Shown here one piece after another: positions 42,156 to 51,273 of a stretch of 64,000 nucleotides of DNA. The translations under genes were made by a program, and so were the position numbers. The DNA comes from Streptomyces sp. NRRL F-5630 (GTDB lineage Bacteria; Actinomycetota; Actinomycetes; Streptomycetales; Streptomycetaceae), in the NCBI RefSeq assembly GCF_000719475.1, contig NZ_JOGO01000004.1:186001-250000 (forward strand), read 5' to 3'. The notes under the pieces were generated by a model. The model saw only the letters and a list, made by a program, of their open reading frames with translations, was not told the origin of the DNA and did no database searches. How positions within the stretch are numbered: position 1 is the stretch's first letter; the number at the start of each line of letters is the position of its first letter.

Positions 42156-44390
42156 TCAGTCGGCCCGCGCGGGGGGCTCGGCGGGGGCGGGTTCGGCGAA
42201 CTCCTCGCCGTCCTCGTACGGAGGGGCCCCTTCGGCCGTCGAGAGCGCGCGGTCGTACCCCTGCCGGAAGGCGGCCATGAGATCGGGCGTGTGCAAGGTG
42301 TCGTCCCCGCCCGTCGTTTCCGCGCGTTCCTCCGCGAACTCCGTGTTCCCTCTGCGCAGTTGCGGGACCATGTGGGTCTGCGCCTCGCGCTTGGGCAGTC
42401 CGGGCGCGGGGCCCTGGGGGTCGTTGACCGGGCTGCCGTCGCGGCGGGTGAGCGCGAGGATCGCGCCCGCGTCCGCGAACGAGACGCGGGGCGCGCCCGG
42501 CTGGGTGCCGGGACGGGCCTCTGCCGGGGTGGCACGGGGCCCGCCGCTCGCGCCGCGCCTGGGGAGCGGGGCGGTGGGGCGGGGGGCCTTCGGGGCAGGG
42601 GGCTCCTCGGCGGAGGTGGCTGGTGCGGGCGGCTCGGGGGTGGGCGCGCTCGGGGAGTTCCCGGGGACGCGTGGGTGCGGGGTGCGACGCGAGGGGAGCG
42701 CGTCGAGCGCGCCCCGGACGGGGAGCGGAGGCGGCCCCGCCGCGGCGGGGGCGTCAGGGGTACGAGACCCGGTTGCCGGAGCGTCGGGGGCGGAGGGTGC
42801 GGCGGGTGTCTCGCGCGAGGCGGGCGCGTCCGGTGTCCCGCCCGGCGCGGACTCCGGCTCGCCCGGTGGGGGCGCCGGGTCCGTGGCGCCCGGCGGAGGC
42901 GTCGGATCCCCAGCCGTCGGCAGCGGCGTCTCGCCCGTACGGGACGGGTCCTCCTCCGTGACCGGGGCGGCCTCCGCCGGAACCGAACCGGTCTCCGCCG
43001 GGGGCGGTGCACCCTCTCCGTCCGGGGCCGCCCGCCTCACCGTCGCGTCGTCCTCCCCCTCGTCGGCGGCTTCCTCGTCGACGACTTCCGCCTCGACGGG
43101 CTCTGCCCCGAGGAGTTCTGCCCCGGGGGCTCCCGCCGCGACGGGTTCCGCCTCCGCCGTCCTGCCGCTCGCGACGACCGCCGCCGGGGTGGCGGGTTCC
43201 TCGCCCAGGAGGGCGGCGGGCAGGACGACGACGGCCTGGACTCCCCCGTAGATGTTGCTCTGGAGGCGGACGACGATGCCGTGGCGTCGGGCGAGCGTGG
43301 CGACGACGTAGAGGCCGATGCGGCCGTCCTGGAGGAGTCCGGCAAGGTTCACCTGGTCGGGGTCGGCGAGGACGGTGTTCATCCGGTGGCGCTCGGCCGG
43401 GTCGAGGCCGAGGCCGCGGTCCTCGATCTCGACGGCGAGCCCGGCGGCGACCCGGCCCGCGCGGAGCAGGACGGGGGTGTGCGGCGCGGAGAAGAGCGTC
43501 GCGTTCTCGACGAGTTCGGCGATGAGGTGGACGATGTCGGCGACGTTCTGGCCATGCACCGCGCCGTCCACGGGCGGGACCAGGCGGACACGCGGGTACT
43601 GCTCGACCTCGGCCACCGCCGAGCGCAGTACCTGCTGGAGCGGGATGGGCGTGCTCCACTGGCGGCGCGAGACGGAGCCGCCGAGCACGGCGAGGTTCTC
43701 GGCGTGCCTGCGGGTGCGGGTCGCGAGGTGGTCGATGTGGAAGAGGCCCTTGAGCAGCGCGGGGTCCTCGGTGCAGCTCTCCAGTTCGTCGAGCACCTGG
43801 ATCTGCCGGTGCACGAGGGACTGGAGGCGCCGCGAGAGGTTGACGAAGACCTCGACCTTCTGTTCGTGGCCCGCGTGGCTGGAGAGCTGCGAGGCGCGCA
43901 CGACGGAGGCCATGGCGACGTCGTGGAAGCGGTGGAGTTCGTCGGCGAGCAGGTCGAGTCCGTCGCCGCCGCGGTCGGGGCGCGACGGCACCTCGCGCAC
44001 CGGGGGCACTTCGCCGCGCCGCAAGCGGTCGACGAGACCGCGCAGTTCGGTCTGCCTGCGGGCGCTCGTGGTGCGCAGCGCGCCGACCCGGTCGAGCACG
44101 GTGCGGCTCGCGCGGCGCGCGGCGAGCACGGCGCCGCACAGCGCGGCGAACGCGACGCCCGCCGACAGTCCGACGCCGAGTTGCACGGCGGCCCCGAGAT
44201 CGTCCTCGGCGCCGAGGAGCAGCAGTACCGCGGCGAGGCCGCTGAGCGCGACGGCGAGCGCGGGCAGGACCGCGGTGCGCAGCAGCAGTGTCCGTATGTG
44301 CGACTCGGGCAGCAGGCCGCCCGGTCTGCCGTGACGGGCCCCGCCGTCTCGGCGGTCCGCTCGCCCGGCGGAGGCGCGGAGGTGTGTCAT
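42156..44390 (-). CDS. cvnA: CvnA-like membrane sensor histidine-kinase-type ATPase
   Basis: Membrane protein of 744 aa. Two hydrophobic segments near the N-terminus (about 36-60 and 70-92) are followed by a coiled-coil region. A GHKL ATPase domain follows: N box HLIAELVENATLFS (about 288-301), G1 IEDRGLGLD, and GRIGLYVVATLARRHGI. The last 300 residues are Pro/Ala/Glu-rich and disordered. The phosphoacceptor His region is replaced by HIDHLATRTRRHAENL, as in other CvnA proteins. It is the first gene of the conservon. Confidence 0.9.
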   Translation of the reverse strand: MTHLRASAGRADRRDGGARHGRPGGLLPESHIRTLLLRTAVLPALAVALSGLAAVLLLLGAEDDLGAAVQLGVGLSAGVAFAALCGAVLAARRASRTVLDRVGALRTTSARRQTELRGLVDRLRRGEVPPVREVPSRPDRGGDGLDLLADELHRFHDVAMASVVRASQLSSHAGHEQKVEVFVNLSRRLQSLVHRQIQVLDELESCTEDPALLKGLFHIDHLATRTRRHAENLAVLGGSVSRRQWSTPIPLQQVLRSAVAEVEQYPRVRLVPPVDGAVHGQNVADIVHLIAELVENATLFSAPHTPVLLRAGRVAAGLAVEIEDRGLGLDPAERHRMNTVLADPDQVNLAGLLQDGRIGLYVVATLARRHGIVVRLQSNIYGGVQAVVVLPAALLGEEPATPAAVVASGRTAEAEPVAAGAPGAELLGAEPVEAEVVDEEAADEGEDDATVRRAAPDGEGAPPPAETGSVPAEAAPVTEEDPSRTGETPLPTAGDPTPPPGATDPAPPPGEPESAPGGTPDAPASRETPAAPSAPDAPATGSRTPDAPAAAGPPPLPVRGALDALPSRRTPHPRVPGNSPSAPTPEPPAPATSAEEPPAPKAPRPTAPLPRRGASGGPRATPAEARPGTQPGAPRVSFADAGAILALTRRDGSPVNDPQGPAPGLPKREAQTHMVPQLRRGNTEFAEERAETTGGDDTLHTPDLMAAFRQGYDRALSTAEGAPPYEDGEEFAEPAPAEPPARAD

Positions 44391-45106
44391 CGACGTCCTC
44401 GGTACGGGGGATTACGTGCTGCGGGCACGGATCTCGCGCCACTCCCGGCGCTGGTGCGGCGGGGGGCGACGGCAGCCCACGGTAGTGACCAACTGAACAA
44501 CGGATGGGGCCCGTTGACAAACCAGTACGGCCGAGGTCCCGCTTCAGCGGGAGGTGACGAACAGGCGTACGGGCAGCCTCGCGAACACCCGTACCCGCGC
44601 GACTCTCCCTTCGCACGCGCGTACGGGAACACACGTGCGCCCTCGCACACCGGAAGCCCCCACGCCGCCCCGTAACCTCGGGCCGCCGACGACAGGCGGG
44701 AAAGCGGACCCCGTACCGCGCCGAGTCGCGCGGTCCGTCCGGCACACGGGGAGATCGCCGCGCACCGGGCGGGCGCACGGTCGGACGGCGGCGATGACGC
44801 GCGACCGGACGACGACGGCGACGTGCGGTCGGCGGCGCTCTCGTCTCCGCGAGGACGCGGAACGCCGAGCCGCACCTCGGCCCGAACACGGCGTCCGCCC
44901 TCAGCGAGCCACCCCCGCCCCGCACCCGCCGCGCCGCAACTCCCCTACTCGCCCCGGCCGCACACCCCTTACCCGCCTACCGTTCCGGCCGCACTTCCCG
45001 CGCCCCCGCACCGTCCCGAACTGGTCGTACATCACACCCGCGCCCGACAGAGGGCTACACCCATCGGGTTAACATATGAGCGCCACCTAGCTCGAAAGAT
45101 GGATCT
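44391..45106. other. Long divergent regulatory region
   Basis: 716 bp between cvnA and the GAPDH gene with no convincing gene in either strand. It contains a plus-strand TTGACA (44514-44519) without a clear -10, a tight hairpin TCCCGCT-TC-AGCGGGA (44537-44552), and a TAACAT -10-like hexamer 35 nt before the GAPDH start. Promoters for both genes must lie here. Confidence 0.5.
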
Positions 45107-46552
45107 GTGACTGTCAACGAGGACTCGTTCACCAATTGGAAGACCCGCGAGGAGATCGCGGAATCGATGATCCCCGTCATCGGCAGGCTTCAGCGGCAAC
45201 GGGACGTCACCGTGCTGCTGCACAGCCGCTCGCTGGTGAACAAGTCGGTGGTCGGGATTCTCAAGACCCACCGTTTCGCCCGGCAGATCGCGGGCGAGGA
45301 GCTGTCGGTCACCGAGACGATGCCGTTCCTCCAGGCGCTCACGACGCTCGACCTCGGTCCCTCGCAGATCGACATCGGCATGCTCGCCGCGACGTACAAG
45401 AGCGACGAGCAGGGCCTGAGCGTCGCCGAGTTCACCGCCCGGGCCGTCGAGGGCGCGACCGGCGAGCGGAAGATCGAGCGCGGCGCCCCGCGCGATGTCG
45501 TCCTCTACGGCTTCGGGCGGATCGGGCGGCTCCTGGCCCGGCTGCTCATCGAGAAGGCCGGCTCGGGCAACGGCCTGCGGCTGCGGGCCGTCGTGGTCCG
45601 CAAGGCCGCGGGCCAGGATCTCGTCAAGCGCGCCTCGCTCCTGCGCCGCGACTCGGTGCACGGCCAGTTCCAGGGCACCATCATCGTCGACGAGGAGAAC
45701 GACACCCTCGTCGCCAACGGCAACGCGATCCGGTTCATCTACTCCGACGACCCGGCGACCGTCGACTACACCGCGTACGGCATCAACGACGCGATCCTCG
45801 TCGACAACACGGGCCGCTGGCGCGACCGCGCGGGCCTCTCGCAGCACCTGCGCCCGGGTATCGCGAAGGTCGTCCTCACCGCGCCCGGGAAGGGCGACGT
45901 GCCGAACATCGTGCACGGCGTGAACCACGAGACGATCAAGCCGGACGAGCGGATCATCTCCTGCGCCTCCTGCACGACGAACGCGATCGTGCCGCCGCTC
46001 AAGGCGATGGCGGACGAGTTCGGCGTCGAGCGCGGACACGTCGAGACGGTGCACTCCTTCACCAACGACCAGAATCTGCTGGACAATTACCACAAGTCGG
46101 ACCGCCGGGGGCGCTCCGCGCCGCTCAACATGGTCCTCACGGAGACGGGCGCCGCCTCGGCCGTCGCGAAGGCCCTGCCCGACCTCAAGGCGAAGATCAG
46201 CGGCAGCTCGATCCGCGTCCCCGTCCCCGACGTGTCGATCGCGATCCTGAACCTCCAGCTGAGCCGCGGGACGAACCGCGAAGAGGTCCTCGCCCACCTG
46301 CGCGAGGTCTCCCTCACCTCGCCGCTGCGCCGCCAGATCGACTTCACCACCTCCGCCGACGCCGTCTCCAGCGACTTCGTCGGCTCGCGCCACGCCTCGA
46401 TCGTCGACGCCGGGGCGACCAAGGTCGACGGCGACAACGCGATCCTCTACCTCTGGTACGACAACGAGTTCGGCTACTCGTGCCAGGTGGTACGCGTCGT
46501 CCAGCACGTCTCGGGCGTCGAGTACCCGACCTTCCCGGCACCGCTCGGCTGA
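45107..46552 (+). CDS. Long-form glyceraldehyde-3-phosphate dehydrogenase
   Basis: GAPDH-family enzyme of 481 aa. About 128 extra residues (WKTREEIAESMIPVIGRLQR and so on) precede the NAD(P)-binding motif YGFGRIGRLLARLL. The catalytic Cys is in SCASCTTNA (about 284) and the catalytic His is in HSFTNDQNLLD (about 313). The C-terminus ends in a typical WYDNEFGYS. Long GAPDHs of this type occur in actinobacteria and pseudomonads beside a canonical 330-aa enzyme and may serve gluconeogenesis or a special redox role. It is monocistronic, starts with GTG, and ends at a strong terminator. Confidence 0.9.
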   Translation: MTVNEDSFTNWKTREEIAESMIPVIGRLQRQRDVTVLLHSRSLVNKSVVGILKTHRFARQIAGEELSVTETMPFLQALTTLDLGPSQIDIGMLAATYKSDEQGLSVAEFTARAVEGATGERKIERGAPRDVVLYGFGRIGRLLARLLIEKAGSGNGLRLRAVVVRKAAGQDLVKRASLLRRDSVHGQFQGTIIVDEENDTLVANGNAIRFIYSDDPATVDYTAYGINDAILVDNTGRWRDRAGLSQHLRPGIAKVVLTAPGKGDVPNIVHGVNHETIKPDERIISCASCTTNAIVPPLKAMADEFGVERGHVETVHSFTNDQNLLDNYHKSDRRGRSAPLNMVLTETGAASAVAKALPDLKAKISGSSIRVPVPDVSIAILNLQLSRGTNREEVLAHLREVSLTSPLRRQIDFTTSADAVSSDFVGSRHASIVDAGATKVDGDNAILYLWYDNEFGYSCQVVRVVQHVSGVEYPTFPAPLG

Positions 46553-46560
46553 GCGTCCGT

Positions 46561-46604
46561 CCGAAGGGGCCGTCGGTGGGATCTTCCACCGGCGGCCCCT
46601 TCGG
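46561..46604 (+). terminator. Strong hairpin terminator after GAPDH
   Basis: Left arm CCGAAGGGGCCGTCGGTGG (46561-46579), loop GATCTT, right arm CCACCGGCGGCCCCTTCGG (46586-46604). The 19-bp stem has a single G-U pair. Confidence 0.85.
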
Positions 46605-46751
46605 GCGTACGGGTACGGGCGGGCCCTCCCCCGCTGCGGACAGAGCCGGGCACACCCGCTCCCCGCCCTGCCGGACACCCCGTCCGCTACCGGGCGGTCC
46701 GGTGCCGCGTGCGGGCGAGGGACTAGGCGACGGTGCGGGAGTGGCGCGCGT

Positions 46752-47951
46752 TCACCGGTCGGCGGCGAGACCGAGGGCCGGGTCCGGGGTCGGCTCGCCA
46801 CCCGGGTCGGGGGCGGGACCGGCGGCCGTGCCGGGCTCCCAGTGCCGCTCCAGCGGCAGCGAGACCGCGCGCCACCACGGCTCCTCCGGCAGCTCGCCGG
46901 TGGGCTCGAAGGGCTGGCCCGGGCGTGGGAAGGCGATGCGGGAGCCGGAGGCGTCGCCGAGGTCCTTCGTCCACTCGGCGGGCTCGGCCCACGGGTGCGG
47001 GGCGAGGTTGAAGGTGCCCCAGTGGATCGGCAGGAGGACGCCGCCACCGAGGTCCCCGTGGGCGCGCAGCGCCTCGGCGGGGGTCATGTGGATGTCGGGC
47101 CAGTACTCGCTGTAGGCGCCGAGCTGGATCATGGTGACGTCGAAGGGGCCGTGCTCGCGGCCGATCTCGGCGAAGCCGGGGAAGTACCCGGTGTCCCCGC
47201 TGTGGAAGACGCGGTGCTCGGGCCCCGCCACGACCCAGGAGGCCCACAGCGTGTGCTGCGTGTTGCGCAGGCCGCGCCCGCAGAAGTGACGGGCGGGCGT
47301 CGCGGTCAGCCGCACCCCCGCCAGCTCCGTCGACTCGTGCCAGTCCAGCTCCCGGACGAGCGCGTCGGGCACTCCCCAGCGCTCCAGGTGGGCGCCGATG
47401 CCGAGCGGGACGACGAAGGTGGTGCCGCTGGCCGCGAGCGCGCGGATCGAGGGCATGTCGAGGTGGTCGTAGTGGTCGTGCGAGATGACCACGGCGTCGA
47501 CGCGGTCGAGCGCGGTGAGCGGGAACGGGACGGGGTGCAGGCGCTTGGGCCCGGCGAAGGAGAAGGGGGAGCAGCGCTCGCCCCACACCGGGTCGAAGAG
47601 GATGCGGGCGCCGTCGATCTCGGTGAGCACCGAGGAGTGCCCGGTCCAGGTGACGCGCAGGCCGTCGCGCGGGGGGCGCGCGAGGTCGGCGAGGGTCGTG
47701 GGGTGCACGGGGAGGACTCCGGAGGGGGCGCGCCGGGCGCGGTCCTCGGAGCGGAAGTAGGTGCGCAGGAGTTCCTTGCGGTCCGGCGTGGGGGCGCCGC
47801 CCGTCGTCTCGCCCGTGGGGCCCTCGGGGTTGGTGAAGACGCCCTTGGCCGGGTCGAAGTGCGGGGAGCGGCGGATGCGGGCCATGCGGGCGCCGCTCGG
47901 GTCGGCCCCGAAGGCCGGCGGAGAGGGAAGGCGGCGGCGGGTGGGGGGCAC
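46752..47951 (-). CDS. MBL-fold metallo-hydrolase (NAPE-PLD/UlaG-like)
   Basis: Metallo-beta-lactamase-fold hydrolase of 399 aa with the dimetal motif SHDHYDHLD (about residues 155-163). Later ligands lie in ARHFCGRG (His about 219), FHSGDTGYFPG (Asp about 250) and LPIHWGTFNL (His about 313). Family members include N-acyl-phosphatidylethanolamine phospholipase D-like and ascorbate-lactonase-like enzymes. The start is GTG at 47951 behind AGGAG. It stands alone between terminators. Confidence 0.88.
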   Translation of the reverse strand: MPPTRRRLPSPPAFGADPSGARMARIRRSPHFDPAKGVFTNPEGPTGETTGGAPTPDRKELLRTYFRSEDRARRAPSGVLPVHPTTLADLARPPRDGLRVTWTGHSSVLTEIDGARILFDPVWGERCSPFSFAGPKRLHPVPFPLTALDRVDAVVISHDHYDHLDMPSIRALAASGTTFVVPLGIGAHLERWGVPDALVRELDWHESTELAGVRLTATPARHFCGRGLRNTQHTLWASWVVAGPEHRVFHSGDTGYFPGFAEIGREHGPFDVTMIQLGAYSEYWPDIHMTPAEALRAHGDLGGGVLLPIHWGTFNLAPHPWAEPAEWTKDLGDASGSRIAFPRPGQPFEPTGELPEEPWWRAVSLPLERHWEPGTAAGPAPDPGGEPTPDPALGLAADR

Positions 47952-48031
47952 GGTGTCTCCTCGGGTACGGAAGTTCCGGGGCGGTACGTGTCAATATTCG
48001 GCCGGTCCGTCGGCTCGGCGCCCGCCGGGGT

Positions 48032-48078
48032 GGGCCTTGCGGGGGCTCCGCCCCCAGGCCCCCGCCCCTCAAACGCCA
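48032..48078. repeat. Dispersed Streptomyces hairpin repeat
   Basis: GGGCCTTGCGGGGG-CTCCG-CCCCCAGGCCC folds into a hairpin and is followed by CGCCCCTCAAACGCC. This motif, as I recall, recurs between genes in many Streptomyces genomes. It lies between the SGNH and MBL genes and probably works as a terminator. Confidence 0.5.
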
Positions 48079-48100
48079 CGGCGCCCGGAATTGGTTCCCT

Positions 48101-48913
48101 CTACAGGGGCATGAGGTCGGGGCGCTTCGCGTGGACGTGGTCGCCCGAGGACTCGCCGCGCAGGCGGCGGCCGATCCAGGGGACGAGGTACGCACGGGCC
48201 CAGGCGATGTCGTCGCGGCGCTCCACGAAGGTGCCGCGCGGGCGCAGCGGAGGCCAGGGCTGCTCGGGGTCGGCGGGGACGTCGAGGCCGAGGAGCTGGG
48301 CGGCGCGCAGGGCGACGCGGGTGTGGCCCTCGGGGCCGAGGTGGAGACGGTCGCTGTCCCAGGCGCGGCGGTCGCGGACCGAGCGCAGGGCCCACAGGTC
48401 CAGGACGAGGCAGCCGTGGCGGTCGGCGACGGCGCGTACGTGTGCGTTGTACGTGGCGATCTTGCCGCGCAGGTGGCGCAGGACCGGCGTGTCCCGCGTG
48501 TCGAAGCCGGTCGCGATCATGACGGTGCCGGCGGCGGCCGAGAGCGTCTCGACGGCCTTCTCGAAGCGTTCGGCGAGGTCGTCCGGGTCGGTGCCGGGGC
48601 GCAGCACGTCGTTGCCGCCGGCGACGAAGGAGACGAGGTCGGGGGCGAGCGCCGCCGCGCGGGGGACCTGCTCCTCGGCGATCTGGTCGAGGAGCTTGCC
48701 GCGTACGGCGAGGTTGGCGTAGCGGAAGGCGGAGCGCTCGGGGAGGCGGTCGGCGAGCTGGACGGCGAGGCGGTCGGCCCAGCCGGTGAAGAGCCCGCCG
48801 GGACCGGGGTCACCGACGCCTTCGGTGAAGCTGTCGCCCACGGCCACGTACGACGTCACGGTGCCCTCGGGGCGGAGGGCCTTGCTGCTGGGAATCCTCG
48901 CTTCTCGTGCCAC
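48101..48913 (-). CDS. SGNH/GDSL hydrolase
   Basis: Esterase/lipase-like enzyme of 270 aa. Block I reads VAVGDSFTEGVGDP (Ser about 26), the Gly of block II lies in LAVRGKLLD, block III is VAGGNDVLRPG (Asn), and block V is DRLHLGPEGH (Asp/His near 208). There is no signal peptide, so it is probably cytosolic. The GTG at 48913 is chosen because AAGGA precedes it by 7 nt; an upstream GTG at 48928 has a poorer SD. Confidence 0.85.
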   Translation of the reverse strand: MAREARIPSSKALRPEGTVTSYVAVGDSFTEGVGDPGPGGLFTGWADRLAVQLADRLPERSAFRYANLAVRGKLLDQIAEEQVPRAAALAPDLVSFVAGGNDVLRPGTDPDDLAERFEKAVETLSAAAGTVMIATGFDTRDTPVLRHLRGKIATYNAHVRAVADRHGCLVLDLWALRSVRDRRAWDSDRLHLGPEGHTRVALRAAQLLGLDVPADPEQPWPPLRPRGTFVERRDDIAWARAYLVPWIGRRLRGESSGDHVHAKRPDLMPL

Positions 48914-49106
48914 CTCGGCATCCTTCACCCTTACGCCAGACTTACGCCACCGTAGGGAGGGGGTGACGCGAAGTGAGAAAGGCCACCGGTCAAGAAAGCC
49001 CCAACCACGGAATAAACGGGACCCCTTGGCGGTCCTGTCCCCCAACGGCCGGGACGGCCCGCCCCGTGGAGGGGGCGGGCCGTCACGACGCGCGGAGGTA
49101 CGGCGC

Positions 49107-49835
49107 TCAGGCGGTGACGCCGTGCTGGGCGAGGAAGGTGATCGGGTTGACGTCGCTCCCGTAGTCGGGGCCCGTGCGGACCTCGAAGTGCAGGTGCGGG
49201 CCGGTCACGTTGCCGGTCGCGCCGGAGAGGGCGATCTGCTGGCCCTCGGCGACGGACTGGCCGGCCGAGACCTTGAACGCGGAGAGGTGGGCGTACTGGC
49301 TGTAGTGGCCGTCCGCGTGCTTGATGACGACCTGGTTGCCGTAGGCGCCGCCCCAGCCCGCGGCGACGACCGTGCCGGCGGCGATGGACTTGACGGGGGT
49401 GCCGGTGCCGACCGGGAAGTCGGCACCGGTGTGGCCGTGCGACCACAGGTTGCCGCTGCGGCCGTAGCCGCTGCCCTTGACGCCGTCGACGGGCGCGGTC
49501 CAGCCGGTGCCCGTGGGGGCCTTCTTGGCGGTGGGCGCCGGGGCCGCGGCCTTCTTCACGACGAGCTTCGCACCGGGCTTGATGATGCCCGGGTTGGCGC
49601 CGATGGTGCCCTTGTTCTGCTCGTAGAGCCTCTTCCAGCCGCCGGAGACCTTCTCCTTCTTGGCGATCTTGATGAGCGTGTCACCGGTCTTGACGGTGTA
49701 CGTCGCGTCCTTCGCGGGGCTCGCGGCGTGGGCGCCGCCGAGGGCGGTGAGCGGGAGTGCCACGGCTGCGGCACCGGTGGTGCCGAGCAGCGCGAGGCGA
49801 CGGGTGAACGAGCGGCGGTTGGCCGTGGCGGACAT
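49107..49835 (-). CDS. Secreted LysM-M23 cell-wall endopeptidase
   Basis: Secreted peptidoglycan hydrolase of 242 aa. The N-terminal signal peptide has a basic stretch (NRRSFTRRLALLG), a hydrophobic core and an AHA cleavage site near 37. Next comes a LysM domain (YTVKTGDTLIKIAKKEKV, about 46-92). The C-terminal M23 zinc peptidase follows, with Zn ligands in GHTGADFPVG (His, Asp) and GPHLHFEVR (HxH). The ATG at 49835 follows AAGGA. A c-di-AMP riboswitch leader lies directly upstream, linking expression to cell-wall and osmotic signalling. Confidence 0.92.
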   Translation of the reverse strand: MSATANRRSFTRRLALLGTTGAAAVALPLTALGGAHAASPAKDATYTVKTGDTLIKIAKKEKVSGGWKRLYEQNKGTIGANPGIIKPGAKLVVKKAAAPAPTAKKAPTGTGWTAPVDGVKGSGYGRSGNLWSHGHTGADFPVGTGTPVKSIAAGTVVAAGWGGAYGNQVVIKHADGHYSQYAHLSAFKVSAGQSVAEGQQIALSGATGNVTGPHLHFEVRTGPDYGSDVNPITFLAQHGVTA

Positions 49836-49849
49836 GCGGATTCCTTCTC

Positions 49850-50040
49850 CGTCGCCTGCGGGGTGAGCTGTCGGGTTCGGGCTGGAGCTGCCCGGCCACC
49901 GGCGCGGTGCGCGCGGCGACTTCACCCCGAGCCGTCCCGGAGGGACCGGGAACGGCGTGAAGCGTGTGGGTCCCCCGCTCCTGCCGGTACGGGTGTGAGT
50001 GAGCGTGAGAGTCCGGGGCGGCGGCAGGATTCGGCGTTCC
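49850..50040 (-). promoter_or_regulatory. ydaO-type c-di-AMP riboswitch
   Basis: On the minus strand the leader contains the conserved elements of the ydaO/yuaA class in order: CCGAATCCTGCCGCC, GAGCGGGGGACCCA, GGGGTGAA, then CCCGAACCCGACAGCTCACC, and CGCAGGCGACGGAG just before the LysM-M23 start. In actinobacteria this class controls secreted cell-wall hydrolases, and high c-di-AMP usually turns expression off. No clear expression-platform terminator was worked out. Confidence 0.85.
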
Positions 50041-50372
50041 GGCCGGACTGCTGGTGACCGTAAAGGCAACGCGACACGCCGGACAAGCAGCCCTTTTGCG
50101 TTGCGAATCACATTTGGTGATCCATTCCGCAGATTTCCGTCACTCTCCGTGGAAACCATCCGATCCGGACAGAACCGGACGTACGGCTTTTGCAGCGAAA
50201 ACGGGCCACGCCGCCCCGGCCGCCCTTCCGGCACCGTCCGTCACCGCTATGACGCTGCTCACCTCGGGGTTCTCCCGTGCTCCGGTACCTTGCCCGGCCC
50301 CGCCGTCCGTGCCAGTCTCGGCCTCGCGCCCACGCCGGCGAGCCGCGCCGGCGGCCCACCGGAAGGAGTCCC
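50041..50372. other. Divergent promoter region
   Basis: No gene. On the minus strand TTGTCC (50081-50086) and TACGGT (50057-50062), 18 bp apart, are a plausible promoter for the riboswitch RNA. The stretch 50085-50200 is AT-rich for this genome and should also hold the phosphatase promoter. Confidence 0.45.
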
Positions 50373-51209
50373 GTGACGCAGCCGCCCCCGGGGACCGCGC
50401 CCGAGCCCGTCGTCGTCCCCCCGGCAGGACCGGATGAGCCCGCGCTGAGCGCCATCCGCAACTTCCGCGACGTGGGCGGGCTGCCCACGCGCGACGGCCG
50501 CCGCACCCGGACCGGCGTCCTCTTCCGCAGCGGCCACCTCGCGCACGCGACCGCGGCCGACGCCGCCTACCTCGCCGGCCTCGGCCTCCACTCGGTCTTC
50601 GACTTCCGCAACGCCGCCGACCGCGCCCTCGAAGGCCCCGACGTCGAACTGCCCGGCGTGCGCAATGTGCACCTGCCGCTCAACGACCCTGCGGAGGGCG
50701 CGGAGTTCTGGCGGATCGTGCGGGACGGGGAGGTGGAGCAGTTGCGGGCCGCGCTCGGCGAGGGGCGCGGCGCGGCCCGCATGGAGGCCAGTTACCGGCG
50801 GCTGATCAAGGAGCGCACCGCCGAACACGGGCGGCTGCTGCGGGCGCTCGCCGAGGACAGTGTGCCCGCGCTGCTGCACTGCGCGGCGGGCAAGGACCGG
50901 GCGGGCATCTCGGTCGCGCTCGTCCTGCTCGCCGTGGGCGTGGAGGAAGCGGCGATCGAGGAGGACTACCTCAAGTCGAACGCGCGCCACCGCCGCTACC
51001 GCGTCTCACGCGGCGGGGACGCGGCGCCGCCGACGGACCCCGAGATCGCCGGACTCCTCGACCCGCTCTTCGCCGCGCGGGCGAGTTATCTGCACGCCGC
51101 GCTGGAGACGATCGACTCGCACTGGGGCGGCAGGGACCGCTACTTCGGCGAGGTCCTGGGACTCGACGACGCGCTGCGCGAGCGGTTGCGGGAGCGGCTC
51201 GTGGAATAG
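50373..51209 (+). CDS. Tyrosine-protein phosphatase (Y_phosphatase3, LipA/MptpB-like)
   Basis: Cytosolic protein tyrosine/phosphoinositide phosphatase of 278 aa. The P-loop is HCAAGKDRAGIS (Cys about residue 169), followed by the YLKSNARHRRYR segment typical of this family. N-terminal FRDVGGL and VLFRSGHLA match the substrate-recognition part. GTG at 50373 follows AAGGAG. It is monocistronic and divergent from the riboswitch leader. Targets are not known. Confidence 0.9.
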   Translation: MTQPPPGTAPEPVVVPPAGPDEPALSAIRNFRDVGGLPTRDGRRTRTGVLFRSGHLAHATAADAAYLAGLGLHSVFDFRNAADRALEGPDVELPGVRNVHLPLNDPAEGAEFWRIVRDGEVEQLRAALGEGRGAARMEASYRRLIKERTAEHGRLLRALAEDSVPALLHCAAGKDRAGISVALVLLAVGVEEAAIEEDYLKSNARHRRYRVSRGGDAAPPTDPEIAGLLDPLFAARASYLHAALETIDSHWGGRDRYFGEVLGLDDALRERLRERLVE

Positions 51210-51273
51210 GCGGCCGCGGGAGGGGGCGCGGGACGGGGGCGGCTCCGCCCGGGGGAGGTACCGCCCCTGACCG

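Noticed and set aside
44391..45106. Hidden gene in the 716-bp gap before GAPDH
   Set aside because: All frames give Arg/Pro-rich peptides without SD or motif; regulatory sequence is the simpler reading.
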